Assembly (NCBI RefSeq): GCF_042186555.1 | Contig: NC_133334.1 | Span: 23,644,252-23,708,251, forward strand | Reading direction: 5' to 3' | Origin: Aquarana catesbeiana | Taxonomy: Eukaryota > Chordata > Amphibia > Anura > Ranidae | DNA: 64,000 nt | Shown here: positions 45,961 to 57,865 of the stretch, piece after piece | How the letters are laid out: each line of letters begins with the position of its first letter | Numbering within the stretch: position 1 is the stretch's first letter | Made by a program: the position numbers and the translations under genes | Notes under the pieces: model-generated | Told to the model about the DNA's origin: nothing | Seen by the model: the letters and a program-made list of their open reading frames with translations, nothing else | Databases searched by the model: none

Positions 45961-46277
45961 TTTATTTTAAGAAAATGCATTTGGAGCAAAAGTCTATCGA
46001 AAGATAATTAATTATATATATATATTTAAGATTATATTAATAATTTAGTTTATTCGGCATGAAATAGTTTTTCATGCTAAAATAATAATTTTGTTAATAA
46101 TAATTTAGTTTATTCAGCATAACATGGAGCTTAATTATGAAGCATGAGGTTGTATATTCTGCAATATTTACATTTTTGGTAAACTTATTCAATTAATCGA
46201 AACTCTGCAAGCTGAGATAACATGCACTGCATTGATGCATTCACACAATTTTCACAGTAGCCATGAGATAAAACAAA

Positions 46278-46406
46278 GTTCAGGAATATTCCTTTATCCC
46301 ATTGTTTTGCAAATCTAAGTACACTTCAAACTGTATGATTGTTCAGGAATATTCCTTTATCCCATTTTTTTTGCAAATCTATGTACACTACAAACTGTAT
46401 GATTGT
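46278..46406 (+). repeat. 63-bp tandem duplication
   Basis: CAGGAATATTCCTTTATCCC occurs at 46281 and 46344, followed in both by GCAAATCTAWGTACACT and CAAACTGTATGATTGTT. Confidence 0.93.
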
Positions 46407-46511
46407 TTGAAGAGAAATGCATCTGTACCTGGCTCTAAGTGTGAGAAGGAAAGGCAAGCAGTAAGAATGAAATGATAGATTCTAACTATCAGTAAGAATA
46501 AGTCCTTACAT

Positions 46512-46713
46512 TTAAAGAGCACCTGTCATTTCAGATCCATCATGGCAGCGCCTGTTAGCGGGCATCCACTCACCTGCTGCCACCACGTCCCTCACCTTGT
46601 TGTGTCACTGCCGCATCACCAACCATCCCATTAAAGTGAATGGGACTGTCGGTGAGTCAACAGCGGGTCAGAGGAGGAGCCGCTGTGGGACAGAGATGAC
46701 AGTTTCTCTTTAA
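46512..46713 (+). mobile_element. TTAA MITE, 202 bp
   Basis: It begins TTAAAGAGCACCTGTCATTT and ends GATGACAGTTTCTCTTTAA, with TTAA on both ends. Confidence 0.82.
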
Positions 46714-46789
46714 AAATTATGATTTACATTGAGCTGATTTAAATCAAGCCTTTTTACTAGTGATTTAAATCAAATCCACCCTGGAATTT

Positions 46790-47160
46790 AAATAGAATAT
46801 AACCTTCTTCCGAAATTATAATAGAATAAATTTGAGTGGAATAGTAAATATTGATTGAAAAAAAAAAAGAAGAAAATAGAACTAAAAAAAAACCAATAGA
46901 ATAGAAAGAATATAACCATTTCCAAAAAATCTAATAAAATACATGTAAATTAGAATAGATTTAATTTTGAATAGAAAAACAATGAAATAGAAATAATATA
47001 ACCATCTTCCGAAATTCACATTTCGCATAGAATAAATTAGAATTTGAATGGAATTGGAAATTATTCCAATTTTTTCCGAATTCGTTTGATCCGAGTTCAA
47101 TTTGAACGAAGTCGGAAAACTTCAATCGATCCGAATTTGAATAAACAAAACTAATTTAAC
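46790..47160. repeat. A-rich low-complexity tract 2
   Basis: The same style of TAGAATAGAAA / CCGAAATTC units as 45591-45960, so both may belong to one repeat whose middle differs. Confidence 0.8.
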
Positions 47161-47169
47161 TAAACAAAT

Positions 47170-48203
47170 TTATGTAACTAAAGAATCGAAAAGAAACCCT
47201 TTTTTTTTTTTGTTCTGCATATGTTTAGCTGGAGATTTGAAAATCCTGTAGGCACATTCCAGTGGCTCAGCTGATCGTCTTCCCACTGTAGGGAGGAACG
47301 ATTCTGGTCCCTGCATACAAGGGTGGCTCCATAGGACGCTGCAAGAGAAAGGAGCCACCCTGACACAGGAATCCTGGGGCACCAACCTAAACTGGAACAT
47401 AGACAAAGATTAAAAGATAAATAAAAGCTGCAAGTAAGTGATAAAATAAACTGGTGATAGTGCTTAGTGTAATATCACTTTAATGTTCCCGGAATGCGCA
47501 GATTTGAACGGAGACTGAGAGCCAATCGGTTTCTTTCACGGCAGGAGAAGGAGCAGAGGTATGCTGACTCATCCAGTTTTTGCTCTTCCATCATCCAATC
47601 AGCAGGGTGGTGGGCGTGTACCAAGTTGTAATGTTGCGGCTGCAGTGGAAGTTTAGGATTTGGCTGTGCTGACCGGCCTGAATTGCAAAGCTGACTGCAC
47701 AGAATTACAAATCCATCGGCAGGTAAAGCTTCTTCCATGTGTATCTGAACGTTGTATTCAGCTGCTCTGCTGGAAGTCAGCTTTAAGTAAATGGCTTGAT
47801 TATCTTTAGTATGGCTGAGTGCCAGCTCAGACTGAAAACATTCCATTAAATTACATTGTGACTTCTCTTGGAAGTACGGTTCATTTGTAACGCTGTTACA
47901 TTAGAGATCGTCTTGCACCCGTGTGATCACAATTCCTGCCATAGATGAGAACAGAAAGTTCCCAGCGAGAATTACAACTAAAATGACTTCTCTGTAACAT
48001 TTCCTATCACCCAATGGCTGTATAATCCTCCGCTGACCTCAGGAAATCCCAGGGATGGTGCAGATCCCGTTATAGGAAAGCATTGTTTCAAATCCTCAGG
48101 TTTTTCTTATTGTTTTGTGCTTTTCATTTAAAAAAAATTTTTTTTTTGGAAACATTGATGAATATATGATCTCCTTTGCGTGTAATGTATTACGTCAATT
48201 GCT
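47170..48203. other. Low-copy island, no gene seen
   Basis: The longest frame is 123 aa on the minus strand (47475-47846), with no recognised domain and no supporting splice or promoter signal; I do not call it a gene. The sequence includes CAATTGCTTTAACC at the right edge. Confidence 0.4.
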
Positions 48204-49625
48204 TTAACCACTTGAAGACCAGGCCTTTTCTGAAACTTTTTGTTCAAAAGTTTAGCCACCTCAATACCGGGTACTTTCACCCCCTTTCCTGCCCAGGCCA
48301 ATTTTCAGCTTTCAGCGCTGCCACACTTTAAATGGCTATTGCGCGGTCATGCTACACTGTACACATAGGACATTTTTATAATCCCCCCCCCCCACAAATA
48401 GAGCTTTGTTTTGGTGGTATTTGATCACCACTGGGTTTTTTAATTTTTGCGCTACAAATAAAGACTGAATATTAAAAAAATAATAATTTTCTTTGTTCGT
48501 TTGTTATAAACATGTACGTTTTCTGCTTCACTTATGGCCACTGATCAGGAGGCACTAATACACTGCACTGATGGGCACTAATACACTGCACTGATGGGCA
48601 CTAATACACTGCACTGATGGGCACTAATACACTGCACTGATGGGCACTAATACACTGCACTGATGGGCACTAATACACTGCACTGATGGGCATTAATACA
48701 CTGCACTGATGGGCACTAATACACTGCACTGATGGGCACTAATACACTGCACTGATGGGCACCGATATGTGGTACTGTTATGGAGCACTGATGGGCACTG
48801 ATATGCAGCACTAAGCTCTTATATGCGGCACTGATAAGCGGCACTGATGGGCACTGATAAGCGGCACTGATAAGCGGCACTGATGGGCACTGATAAGCGG
48901 CACTGATGGGCACTGATAAGCGGCACTGATAAGCGGCACTGATAGATGGCACTGATAGATGGCAATGATGGGCACAAATATACAGCACTGATGGGTACTG
49001 ATAGGTGGCACTGATGGCACGAATAGGCTTTACTGATGGGCACTGACATGCATTACGGATAGGCGGCTCTGATAGGTGGCACTAATGGACACTCATAGGT
49101 GGCACTCATGGGCACTGATATGCAGCACTGATGGTTGGCACTGCTGGGTAGAAATGATGGGCACAAATATGCAGCACTGATGGGTACTGATATGCGGCAC
49201 TGATGGCACGAATAGGCTTTACTGATGGGCACTGACATGCATTACTGATAGGCGGCACTGATGGACACTAATAGGTGGCACTGGTGGGCACTGATTGGCA
49301 TCATAGGTGGGCACAGGTAGGCAAAAATTGGTATCACTGGCAGGCACTGATGGGGATCACTGATGGGTCTGCACTGATAATGCACTAATTATCAGTGCAG
49401 ACCCCCGCTGTCAGAAGAGCCGCCTATCAGCTCTCCTCTACTCACGCCCTGTCAGCACAAATAGAGGGAAAGCCGATAACCAGCACTTCCTGGTTACAAT
49501 GTGATCAGCTGTGATTGGACACAGCGTTTTACATTGTAAAGAGCCTACGTCACAGGCTCTTTACTGAGATCGCAGATGCGGTGTGTCGGAGCCTACGGGG
49601 GCACGCATGAGCGGCTTATCTTGCT
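48204..49625 (+). mobile_element. TTAA element family D/E with internal array
   Basis: It starts TTAACCACTTGAAGACC, then CCTTTCCTGCCCAGGCC and GTGGTATTTGATCACCAC. From 48552 a 23-bp unit ACTAATACACTGCACTGATG plus GGC repeats about nine times, followed by diverged GGCACTGATGGGCACTGATA units to about 49380. The tail includes GATCAGCTGTGATTGGACAC. Confidence 0.8.
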
Positions 49626-50440
49626 GGACATCATATGAGACCCTAGAGAATAAAATGGCGATCGCTGCAATATTTTGTGCCACACAATATTTGCGCAGCA
49701 GTCTATTATTTTAGGGAAAAAAAATCAACTTTAATGAAAAAAAAACCACAATATTTACCCTAAATTTTTTTGGTATAATATGAAAGTTGATGCTACGTCC
49801 AGTAAACGGATACCTAACATGCTTTGAAATTCCTCACGCTTGTGGAATGGCGACAAGCTACGGTATTTAAAAATCATTTTAACACTCTTAAGTTTCTAGT
49901 TTAGAGTTACAGAGGAGGTCTTGTGCAAAAATATTTGCTCTTACTTTAATAATCGCGGCGGTACCTCATGTGTGGTTTGAAAGCCGTTTACATATGCGGG
50001 CGTGACTTAGGTATGCATTCACTTCTGCGCGCGAGGGATGGGACGCTTTTAAATTCTTGTTCTTCTTTTACTTTTTATTTTTACACTGGCCCTTTATTTT
50101 ATTTTTTTCATCACTTTTATTCGTATTACAAGGAATGTAAACGCCCCTTTGAAAGATCTGGGGTCAAAAAGACCTCAAATCTATCTTTTTACTTTTTTTT
50201 AAAAGCAAAAGATCAAATAAAAAAAAGTTTTTATTTTTTAAAAATATTATTTACTATGGCCTGGAAACCAGAAGCCACGTCAGACGTCGCTCCGGTCCTC
50301 CAAGGGCATAGAGACGAGTGGCGGCCATCTTGGCCTTACTCTTCTCCATACCCAGCTAACGGCAGCATCGCATCGTTCCCGGGCTTCACCGATGGGTCAG
50401 ATAAGTCCGGGAACGACCAGGAAGCAGTGGGGGAGGGGGA
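49626..50440 (-). mobile_element. TTAA element family A, copy (partial)
   Basis: Reverse-strand family blocks in order: GAGACCCTAGAGAATAAAAT, CACACAATATTTGCGCAG, ACCTCATGTGTGGTTTGAA, TTACAAGGAATGTAAACGCC, CATCTTGGCC. The left end joins the preceding element without a visible TTAA. Confidence 0.8.
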
Positions 50441-50463
50441 GATCTTTTAGTGCTCTGTGTAGA

Positions 50464-50820
50464 GAGTGTAAGCTCCTCTGGCACAGAGTCTGATATGACT
50501 GGCTCAGTGTTCTCTGTACAGCACTGTGGAATATGTCAGAGCTATATAGATATATAATAATAATAGTGTGCGACTGTGGTGGGGCATTAGAGTGTAAGCT
50601 CCTCTGGTACAGAAACTAATGTGACTTGCTCAGTGTTCTCTGTACAGCACTTTAGTCTATGTCAGAGCTATATACATGTATAATAATAATAGTGTGGTGG
50701 GGCAACGACTGTGGTGGGGCAAAAGAGCGTAAGCTCCTGTTGTGTAGAGGCTGATGTGACTGGCTCAGTGTTCTTTGTACAGCACTGTGGAGTATGTTGG
50801 TGCTATACAAAAAATATAGA
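50464..50820 (+). repeat. LINE/SINE tail unit tandemly present three times
   Basis: GTGTAAGCTCCTCTGG, then CTCAGTGTTCTCTGTACAGC and GTCAGAGCTATATA recur at about 50466, 50592 and 50728. The first two end in ATAATAATAATAG. The unit resembles non-LTR 3' tails. Confidence 0.8.
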
Positions 50821-51529
50821 TGACACAGCAATCCCAGGGGCTTCTAACTGGATGAGCCACGCAGTCAATCAGCCCAGATAAATCTAATAATTTATATTAC
50901 GCTGTCTTGTTTTTCCTATTTAATGCATTAACTGAAATCATTAAGACAGCTGTAATTTATTTCATGATCGATCTTCGGTGGTTCGGGGCTTGGGTCCGAT
51001 AATGACCGTGCTGCCAATTAAGTAAAATCTTTAATGGCTTCTGATTTCAGATGGAGAGGGAATATGGAGCTCATCAATAAACATCAAAAACCTTCATAAC
51101 AAAGTTTCTTCCAGGAAGTGCGAAGACTGGGCATGTTTTAAGGCAGCACAAAGAGCGGCGGCGATATGCAAACTGCAATAACTACTGGCGACCAACTAGA
51201 TTTAATCATTTCTGAGGTTTATTGCTATTGCTTTTGCCCTATTAATAAACCCCGGGGAGCTTAATGGCTATAGAAAGGCACATGCAGTCATTTTTAATAA
51301 AGTGAAAGCAAAATGCGATGGCTAAATGCAACCAATGATTTGTTGGTTTTTGCCAATTGTGCTGTAGTAAACAGAATTTTAATCGGTGGCTGTGGTATAT
51401 TTTCAGTTATTATTTTGAGCGGACGGGGTATCATGTGAACGCTATGCAATCACAATGTAAACACAACTGTTATGAATGGGTTTCATTCATAACAGCTTTG
51501 CTTAGTAATGTGATGATGTGATTGTCCCA
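50821..51529. other. Low-copy island, no gene seen
   Basis: It contains AGACAGCTGTAATTTATTTC, GTGCTGCCAATTAAGTAAAA and GCATGTTTTAAGGC. No repeat ends until the GTTATGAATG...CATTCATAAC inverted repeat at 51468-51492. Candidate conserved non-coding DNA. Confidence 0.42.
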
Positions 51530-52250
51530 CAGCTATCACATGGTACCTGGGCCAATCCCTGCACCCTGTGTCATGTGATAGCTGTGGGCCAATCACTGCA
51601 CCCTGTATCATGTGATAGCTGTGGGCCAATCCCTGCACCCTGTATCATGTGATAGCTGTGGGCCAATCACTGCACCCTGTATCATGTGATAGCTGTGGGC
51701 CAATCACTGCACCCTGTATCATGTGATAGCTGTGGGCCAATCCCTGCACCCTGTATCATGTGATAGCTGTGGGCCAATCCCTGCACCCTGTATCATGTGA
51801 TAGCTGTGGGCCAATCACTGCACCCTGTATCATGTGATAGCTGTGGGCCAATCACTGCACCCTGTATCATGTGATAGCTGTGGGCCAATCACTGCACCCT
51901 GTATCATGTGATAGCTGTGGGCCAATCACTGCACCCTGTATCATGTGATAGCTGTGGGTCAATCACTGCACCCTGTATCATGTGATAGCTGTGGGTCAAT
52001 CACTGCACCCTGTATCATGTGATAGCTGTGGGTCAATCCCTGCACCCTGTTGCATGTGATAGCTGTGAGCCAATAACAGCATCACAATAGTAATCACAGT
52101 GGTTATGAATTTAACGGATTCAAAAACTACAGCAATCATCACTGTAACAGCAATCAAGGTGTAAAAAAAAAAATCCCTGATCACCCCTCCCCAGAGTAGT
52201 ATCATGTGATAGCTGTGGGCCAATCACAGCACCCTGTATCATGTGATATG
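51530..52250 (+). repeat. 37-bp minisatellite, ~14 units
   Basis: TGTGATAGCTGTGGGCCAAT plus CACTGCACCCTGTATCA recurs every 37 bp from about 51574 to 52070, with isolated relatives at 51531 and 52203. Unit variants differ at CAATCAC / CAATCCC and GGGCC / GGGTC. Confidence 0.96.
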
Positions 52251-52254
52251 AATT

Positions 52255-52870
52255 TAACTGATTCATCATCGTCAAACGTCACTTCTGCCCACCGGCCTTA
52301 AAGGGCTTTTTTTTTTTTTTTTTTTATTGCATTTAAGTGTAAATGTGAAATCTGAGGTCTTTTTGACCCCAGATCTCACATTAAAAAGGTCCTGTCATGC
52401 ATTTTTTTCTGTTACAAGGGATGTTTACATTCCTTATAATAGGAATAAAAGTGATCCCGCATATGTAAACGGTATTCAAACCACACACGTGAGGTATCGC
52501 CGTGGTTGTTAGAGTGAGAACATAATTCTAGCAAAAGACCTTCTCTGTAACTCAAAACTGCTAACCTGTAGAATTTTTGAAACGTCGCCAATGGAGATTT
52601 TTAAGTGTCAAAGTTTGCCGCCATTGCATGAACGGGCGCAGTTTTGAAGCGTGACATGTTTGGTATCAATTTACTCGGCGTAAAATTGTCTTTCACAATA
52701 TAAAAAAATTGTGCTAACTTTACTGTTAACTTATATTTTTAATTCAAAAAAGTTTTTTTTTCCAAAAAAATTGCGTTTGTAATATCGCAGCGCAAATTTG
52801 GTGTGACATAAAATATTGCAACAACCGCCATTTTATTCTCTAGTGTGTCTGGGAAAAAAAAAATATATAA

Positions 52871-52910
<40 letters not shown>

Positions 52911-52951
52911 CACACAAGTTTGAATAATAGGTCCTGTCCTTAAGTATTTAA
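52255..52951 (+). mobile_element. TTAA element family A, copy
   Basis: Blocks: AAATCTGAGGTCTTTTTGAC, GTTACAAGGGATGTTTACAT, CACACGTGAGGTATCGCC, GCGTGACATGTTTGG. It ends CTTAAGTATTTAA. Contains (AT)n at 52862-52909. The 37-bp array may be its expanded left part. Confidence 0.82.
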
Positions 52952-53489
52952 CATACTGTTATCAGTGTCCCTAATCACCACCACACCAGTCATATGATGA
53001 CGCTGTACTGCACTGGTGACAGTACGGTGGAAAAAAACTTTTTTTTTTATTTAATTTCTTTATTTTTCAAAAAATTGTGAAAAAAAAAATTACAACTTAA
53101 AAAAAACTTGCCCTGCCACTTACTAAATACCTCAGACTGTTTACTTTCCAAAAATGGGTCATATGGGGGGTATTTGTACTGTCCTGACATTTTTATAGCC
53201 TTGAGAAATTAGATTGGCCGTCATTTCATCAGGATTGATCAATTTTCAAATATACAGTACTGTATATCCAATAGCTTGTAGACTTTATAACATTCACACA
53301 AACCAATTAATATACAGTTATTGAGATTTTGTTGTTACCGAGGACATGCAGCAGGATACATTTTGGATTACATTCATGGGGAAATTTGATTTTTATTGGA
53401 TAGGTTTTAAAACAGAATGGAGAAAATTTTGTGTTTTTTTTTTTTTTTCTTCAAAATGTTGTCTTTTTAAAAAAAAAAATTATATAATA
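52952..53489. other. AT-rich stretch, no gene seen
   Basis: It contains TACAGTACTGTATATCC and several A or T runs. No repeat end was identified. Confidence 0.4.
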
Positions 53490-53686
53490 CAAAATGAAAA
53501 TCCAGGGGCCAGCGAATACCACTAAAAGAGAGCTCTATTTGTGTGAAAAAATTTATAGAAATTTAATTTTTGTACAGTGTTGCATGACTGCACAATTACC
53601 AGTTAAAATAGCGCAGTGCTGAATAGCAAAAAATGCCCTGGTCATGAAGGGGGTAAAACATTCCAGGGGTCAAGTGGTTAAGGACT
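53490..53686 (-). mobile_element. TTAA element family D fragment
   Basis: AGCGAATACCACTAAAAGAG, GCTCTATTTGTGTG, CATGACTGCACAATTACC, GCCCTGGTCATGAAGGGGG and AAGTGGTTAAGG match family D in reverse. Confidence 0.75.
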
Positions 53687-53689
53687 CAC

Positions 53690-54597
53690 AAAGGTTCTAA
53701 CCCTCCCCGGTCCGTCCAAAACTGAAAGAACATTTTGGCATAAGTTGCGTTTTCCTCATTTCCCCCCCCCCCCCGTGTTCCAGCCTCACGGTGGTCTACA
53801 GAAAGGATTGACAGCTGCAACCTGTCGGCAGAACGCAGCCACACTCCAGTGGCAGTCTGAAAGCCGAGCGAACCCAGCAATGAGAAGATTGTACATTCCT
53901 AATTCAAGATACATTTTGCTGACTTCAGCAGACTTGCAGAGTTTCCTGGGCACCATTACCAGATCACTGGCTGACTTTACGTATTGCCTGGGGTTGCTTG
54001 TTAAAGCACACTTGTCATTGAGAAAAACGCCAACTGACATAATTGCCTTCCACCGGCAACCATGAGGCATCTGAACGTACTTTTGTGTATGGCGTGACAT
54101 ACACAATGTTCGTCTGGCATTGGAGGCTTCGCCATCACATATATATATAATTTTTTTTTTTTTCCCCTACTGGATAGTTTGTTGTAATAATGGCTTCAAT
54201 GTCCCCTTATTAGAAGCTTTATCTTTTGAAGCTTTGTCAGGTTCTGATCTTGAAGGTGTCAGCGGTAATTAGAGCCAGAGAGCTAGCAGGCCCCAGAAAC
54301 AATCCATTTGGCAGGAACTCCGAAACGGCTTGTCAGCACATAAATCCGAACGCGGGACAGACGTGGACTAAAACTGTCAGCCTGTGACAGAGTCACGCCA
54401 TCATCATTACATGTGACGCCGGATTACATGTGACGTTTTGTCTTGGAGCACAAGTGAGATGTGTGTGTGTGACTGTAATGCTGATTCTGGTGGAAACAAT
54501 TGTGAGCCTCCTGAGGTTTATCTTTTCATTCTTGGGCTTCACAAGTATCTAAATAACCCAGTGCTGCTTGATTAAGAGGAAGTGTGTAATGGCAGAC
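53690..54597. other. Low-copy island, no gene seen
   Basis: Opposed 106-aa frames at 53745-54106 lack any domain. Sequence includes GGCAGGAACTCCGAAACGGC. No repeat terminus apart from C and T runs. Confidence 0.4.
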
Positions 54598-55035
54598 TCT
54601 ATACACTATGTGGCCAAATGTTGGTGGACCATTACGCACCTATGAGCTTGGTGGACATCTTGGCCATGGCCATGCCTTTGCAGCTATAACAGCCTTCACT
54701 GTTTTCTCAATATTTTGGAGTGTCCCCATAGGAATTTGTACCCATTCCAGTTTATCACAAAAGTGTTCAGTAGGGTTGAGATCAGGTGTCTGTGCCGGAA
54801 ACTAAAGTTCCTCCACACCAAATTGGTCAAACCATGTCTTTATGGAGATGTTAGATGAGAAGACCCGGCTTGTACCAGTTCATCTCAAAGGTACTCAGTA
54901 GGGTTGAGGTAAGGTCTCAGTTGGGATCCTCCACACCAACGCATCAAATCATGTCTTTATGGAGCTGGCTTTGTACACAGCACAGTCACACTGGAACAGA
55001 AATTGGTCTTTCCCAAACTGCTATCACAAGGTTGT
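54598..55035. mobile_element. Second Tc1-like family, end fragment
   Basis: ACACTATGTGGCCAAATGTT with TTTGCAGCTATAACAGCC, TTCCTCCACACCAAA and CCATGTCTTTATGGAG are typical of a Tc1 family distinct from the one at 33721. A ~120-bp segment (AAGTGTTCAGTAGGGTTGAG) is partly duplicated at about 54890. It is truncated before the TTAA element at 55059. Confidence 0.78.
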
Positions 55036-55058
55036 AAAAGCTCATATTAAATTTCATA

Positions 55059-56237
55059 TTAAAACCACTTCCCGCCCAAGGTACATCATATGACATCATG
55101 GACTTTGAGTGGGGATATCTGAATGACGCCTGCAGCTACAGGCATCATCCAGTCATCATCTTTTTTAGCCGGCGATTCTGTGCACCGTAAGACCAATCAT
55201 AGCCGCAGTTCAGCTGCTTGATCATTCTTACAGGTGGCAGGAGGGGACGCCCCCCCCCCTCCCGCCACCCTCCGGTGCTTCTCCTGGCTCGCCTCTGCGA
55301 TCTGTGAGGCGGAGATCAAATTAGTCGCCGCTGGAAGCTTACCATAGATATTTCTGGTGACCAGTCATCTCTATGGCCCTCAGAAGGCCGGGTGCGACTT
55401 TATGACATCACGTCCGGGCCGGCGGAAGTAAAAGCTAAGGACGCGGCTGGAAAGGCAGAGAGCGTTTTTGTTTTATTTTTTTGAGCTTGGCCTTTCCAGC
55501 CTGGAGGAGAGATGTGAGGTCTTATTGACCACAGACCTCTCCATAAAGATGACCTGTCATGCACTATTCCATTACAAGGGATGTTTACATTCCTTGTAAT
55601 AGGAATAAAAGTGATGAAAGCTATTTTTTTTTAAAGGAAAAGTGTAAAAAAAAAAAAGTAAAAAAAAAAAAAAAAAATTAAACCGATCCCGTGCTCGTGC
55701 ACAGAAGTGAATGCATACGTAAGCCACGTCCACATATGTAAACAGCATTCAAATCGCACATGTGAGGTATCGCTGCTTGCGTTACAGCAAAAGCAACAAT
55801 TCTAACCCAAGACCTCCTCTAATTCTAAACATGTAACCTGTAAAAAAAATTTAAAGCGACGCCTAAGATTTTAAAGTACCGAAGTTTGGCGCCATTCCAT
55901 GAGTGTGGGTAATTGTAAGGTGTGACATGTCAGGTATCTATTTACTAGGTGTAACATCTTTCACATTAGAAAAAAAATGGGCTATTTTTACTTTTTTTTT
56001 TAATTTTTTATTTTTTTTTTTATTCGTATAACTTAAAAAAAAAAAAAATGCATTTGAAAAAAAACGCTGCACAAATACCGTGGGACATAAAAAGTTGCAA
56101 CAACCGCCATTTTATAGGGTCTCTGCTAAAAAAACATATTTAATGTTTGGGGGTTCTGAGTAATTTTCTAGGAAAAAAATATGATTTTTACATGTAAGAG
56201 TGAAGTGCCAGGATTGGCCCGGATGGGAAGTGGTTAA
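55059..56237 (+). mobile_element. TTAA element family A, complete copy, 1179 bp
   Basis: It starts TTAAAACCACTTCCCGCCC and ends GGATGGGAAGTGGTTAA with TTAA at both ends (55059-55062, 56234-56237). Internal blocks: CATTACAAGGGATGTTTACA, CACATGTGAGGTATCGCTGC, GTGTGACATGTCAGG. The (AT)n site is unexpanded here. Confidence 0.87.
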
Positions 56238-56769
56238 CAGTGGAAACATCTGAACTCCATAATTTGGGGGGTACCTGCCAGTTTTGCCCATTTAGAATAG
56301 ATGGGTTGAAAAATACACATCCATAGAGCGCAACCAAAAAATAATCTCAAGTTGAATTAGACAAAGCTAGAAACCGCTCGTGGTCCAATTTGTTACAGCG
56401 AGGGCTTGTTTTAACCCTTTTACTGCATCTGATGTACGTCATACGTCGGACGCAGCGGTGGGTTTTACACACTCCCAGCTGCTACAGCAGCCAGGGATGC
56501 ATGTAGATTTCACAAACCGCCAGTTTGGCTTTCAAATGGAAGCTGTTTTGTGGCTTCACAGCCACCAGATTGCTTCCGCGTACTGCTAGAATGTGTGCCC
56601 CACCCTGACCATGTTTCCTGAACTCTACTATTCCACCTCCCGGCAAAGCAGGTGTGGCCGTGTAGAGAGGAGGGAGACCAGCGAATATCCATTTGGTGAT
56701 CTCCACTAGCTTGCAGTTGCGCAGAAAGGGGTGGGTGTCTAAGCATGGACACAGTCAGATGCCTCCAGG
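56238..56769. mobile_element. TTAA element, unassigned family, left part
   Basis: TTAACCCTTTTACTGCATC begins at 56411, and CTCCCAGCTGCTACAGCAG follows. The sequence continues after the hAT at 57274 to about 57368. The right end was not defined. Confidence 0.5.
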
Positions 56770-57265
56770 CAGGGCCGGTGCTACCACTAGGCAAACTAGG
56801 CAGCTGCCTAGGGCACAGCATCAGCAGGCAGCCGCCACTCTGTTTGCACATAGTGTCAGAGGCACAGCGGCGGCGGACTGTGTCTGTGTCCTGACTCCTG
56901 AAAGAATGGAAGCAAGCAAACATTCATTAATGGGCGCTGGTGAGGCTGCATTTGATGGGCGCTGGTGAGGCTGCATTTGATGGGCGCTGGTGAGGCTGCA
57001 TTTGATGGACGCTGGTGAGGCTGCATTTGATGGACGCTGGTGAGGCTGCATTTGATGGACGCTGGTGAGGCTGCATTTGATGGACGCTGGTGAGGCTGCA
57101 TTTGATGGACGCTGGTGAGGCTGCATTTGATGGACGCTGGTGAGGCTGCATTTGATGGGCGCTTCATTAAATGGTGGGGTATACATGGGCAGGGCAAAGG
57201 GGGTGGAGTCAGGGGCAGCAAATGAGGTTTCGCCTAGTGTGTCAAAAATCCTTGCACCAGCCCTG
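56770..57265 (+). mobile_element. Non-autonomous hAT transposon, 496 bp, complete
   Basis: It starts CAGGGCCGGTGCTACC and ends CTTGCACCAGCCCTG. Exact 8-bp flanks CCTCCAGG at 56762-56769 and 57266-57273. It carries a 25-bp minisatellite, and a fragment of a related element is at 28931. Confidence 0.95.
56933..57168 (+). repeat. 25-bp minisatellite, ~9 units
   Basis: GCTGGTGAGGCTGCATTTGA plus TGGAC/TGGGC repeats every 25 bp. Outer units carry GGGC, the central block GGAC. Minus-strand repeat frames (up to 153 aa) are artefacts. Confidence 0.97.
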
Positions 57266-57368
57266 CCTCCAGGCTTGGACACCCGTTCCTAACCGCAGGT
57301 GGCCACTTGTACAGACTGAGCGGCTGCTGCTATTCGTATGCACCTGTAATGCCAGCCGCAAGAATCCC

Positions 57369-57865
57369 TTAAATAAGGAACTGCAGGCTGCTCACATAAT
57401 TTGTAATAAAAACATCTTTGCCATTCTGAAGCTTCCCTCCAACCACTTTGTATATTATTTTATTTATACTGTTATTCTGTACTTGCCAAATATGCTACAG
57501 AAATCTCCCTCCACTGAGTCTGGCTGCAGCCATTTTAACTGTGGGCAGCTGAAGCTGCTGCCTGATCACTTCCTGGATTTACACAGACACACACCTCCAG
57601 CTCTGCAGCTCTCATTGGCCCTCTTATGACTCATCCCCCCTCAGTTCCTGACAAACTCTCACAAGAGTGAAAGAGAGAGCTGTGCATGATGTCATAAGCC
57701 TAGTGCGGCTTTTGACCAGACAAGAAACAGGAAGTGGGCTGTATCGGGTACTTACTGGCAAAAAAAAAAAAAAAAAAAATAGTTTTACTATCCAAAGTTA
57801 AAACAACAGGGGCAGAAGATTTAATAGATGGAAAAATGAAAAAAATGACTGACGGTCCGCTTTAA
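57369..57865 (-). mobile_element. TTAA MITE family N, copy 2
   Basis: TTAA at 57369-57372 and 57862-57865. GGAACTGCAGGCTGCTCACA, GGGCAGCTGAAGCTGCTGCC and GACGGTCCGCTTTAA are the reverse complement order of 40747-41378. Confidence 0.88.

Noticed and set aside
47475..47846. 123-aa minus-strand frame as a possible host exon
   Set aside because: Not repetitive, but no recognised domain, no clear splice sites and no codon-bias evidence; length is compatible with chance. Homology search would decide.
53745..54106. Opposed 106-aa frames
   Set aside because: Overlapping frames on opposite strands, neither with a domain; chance openness is sufficient.
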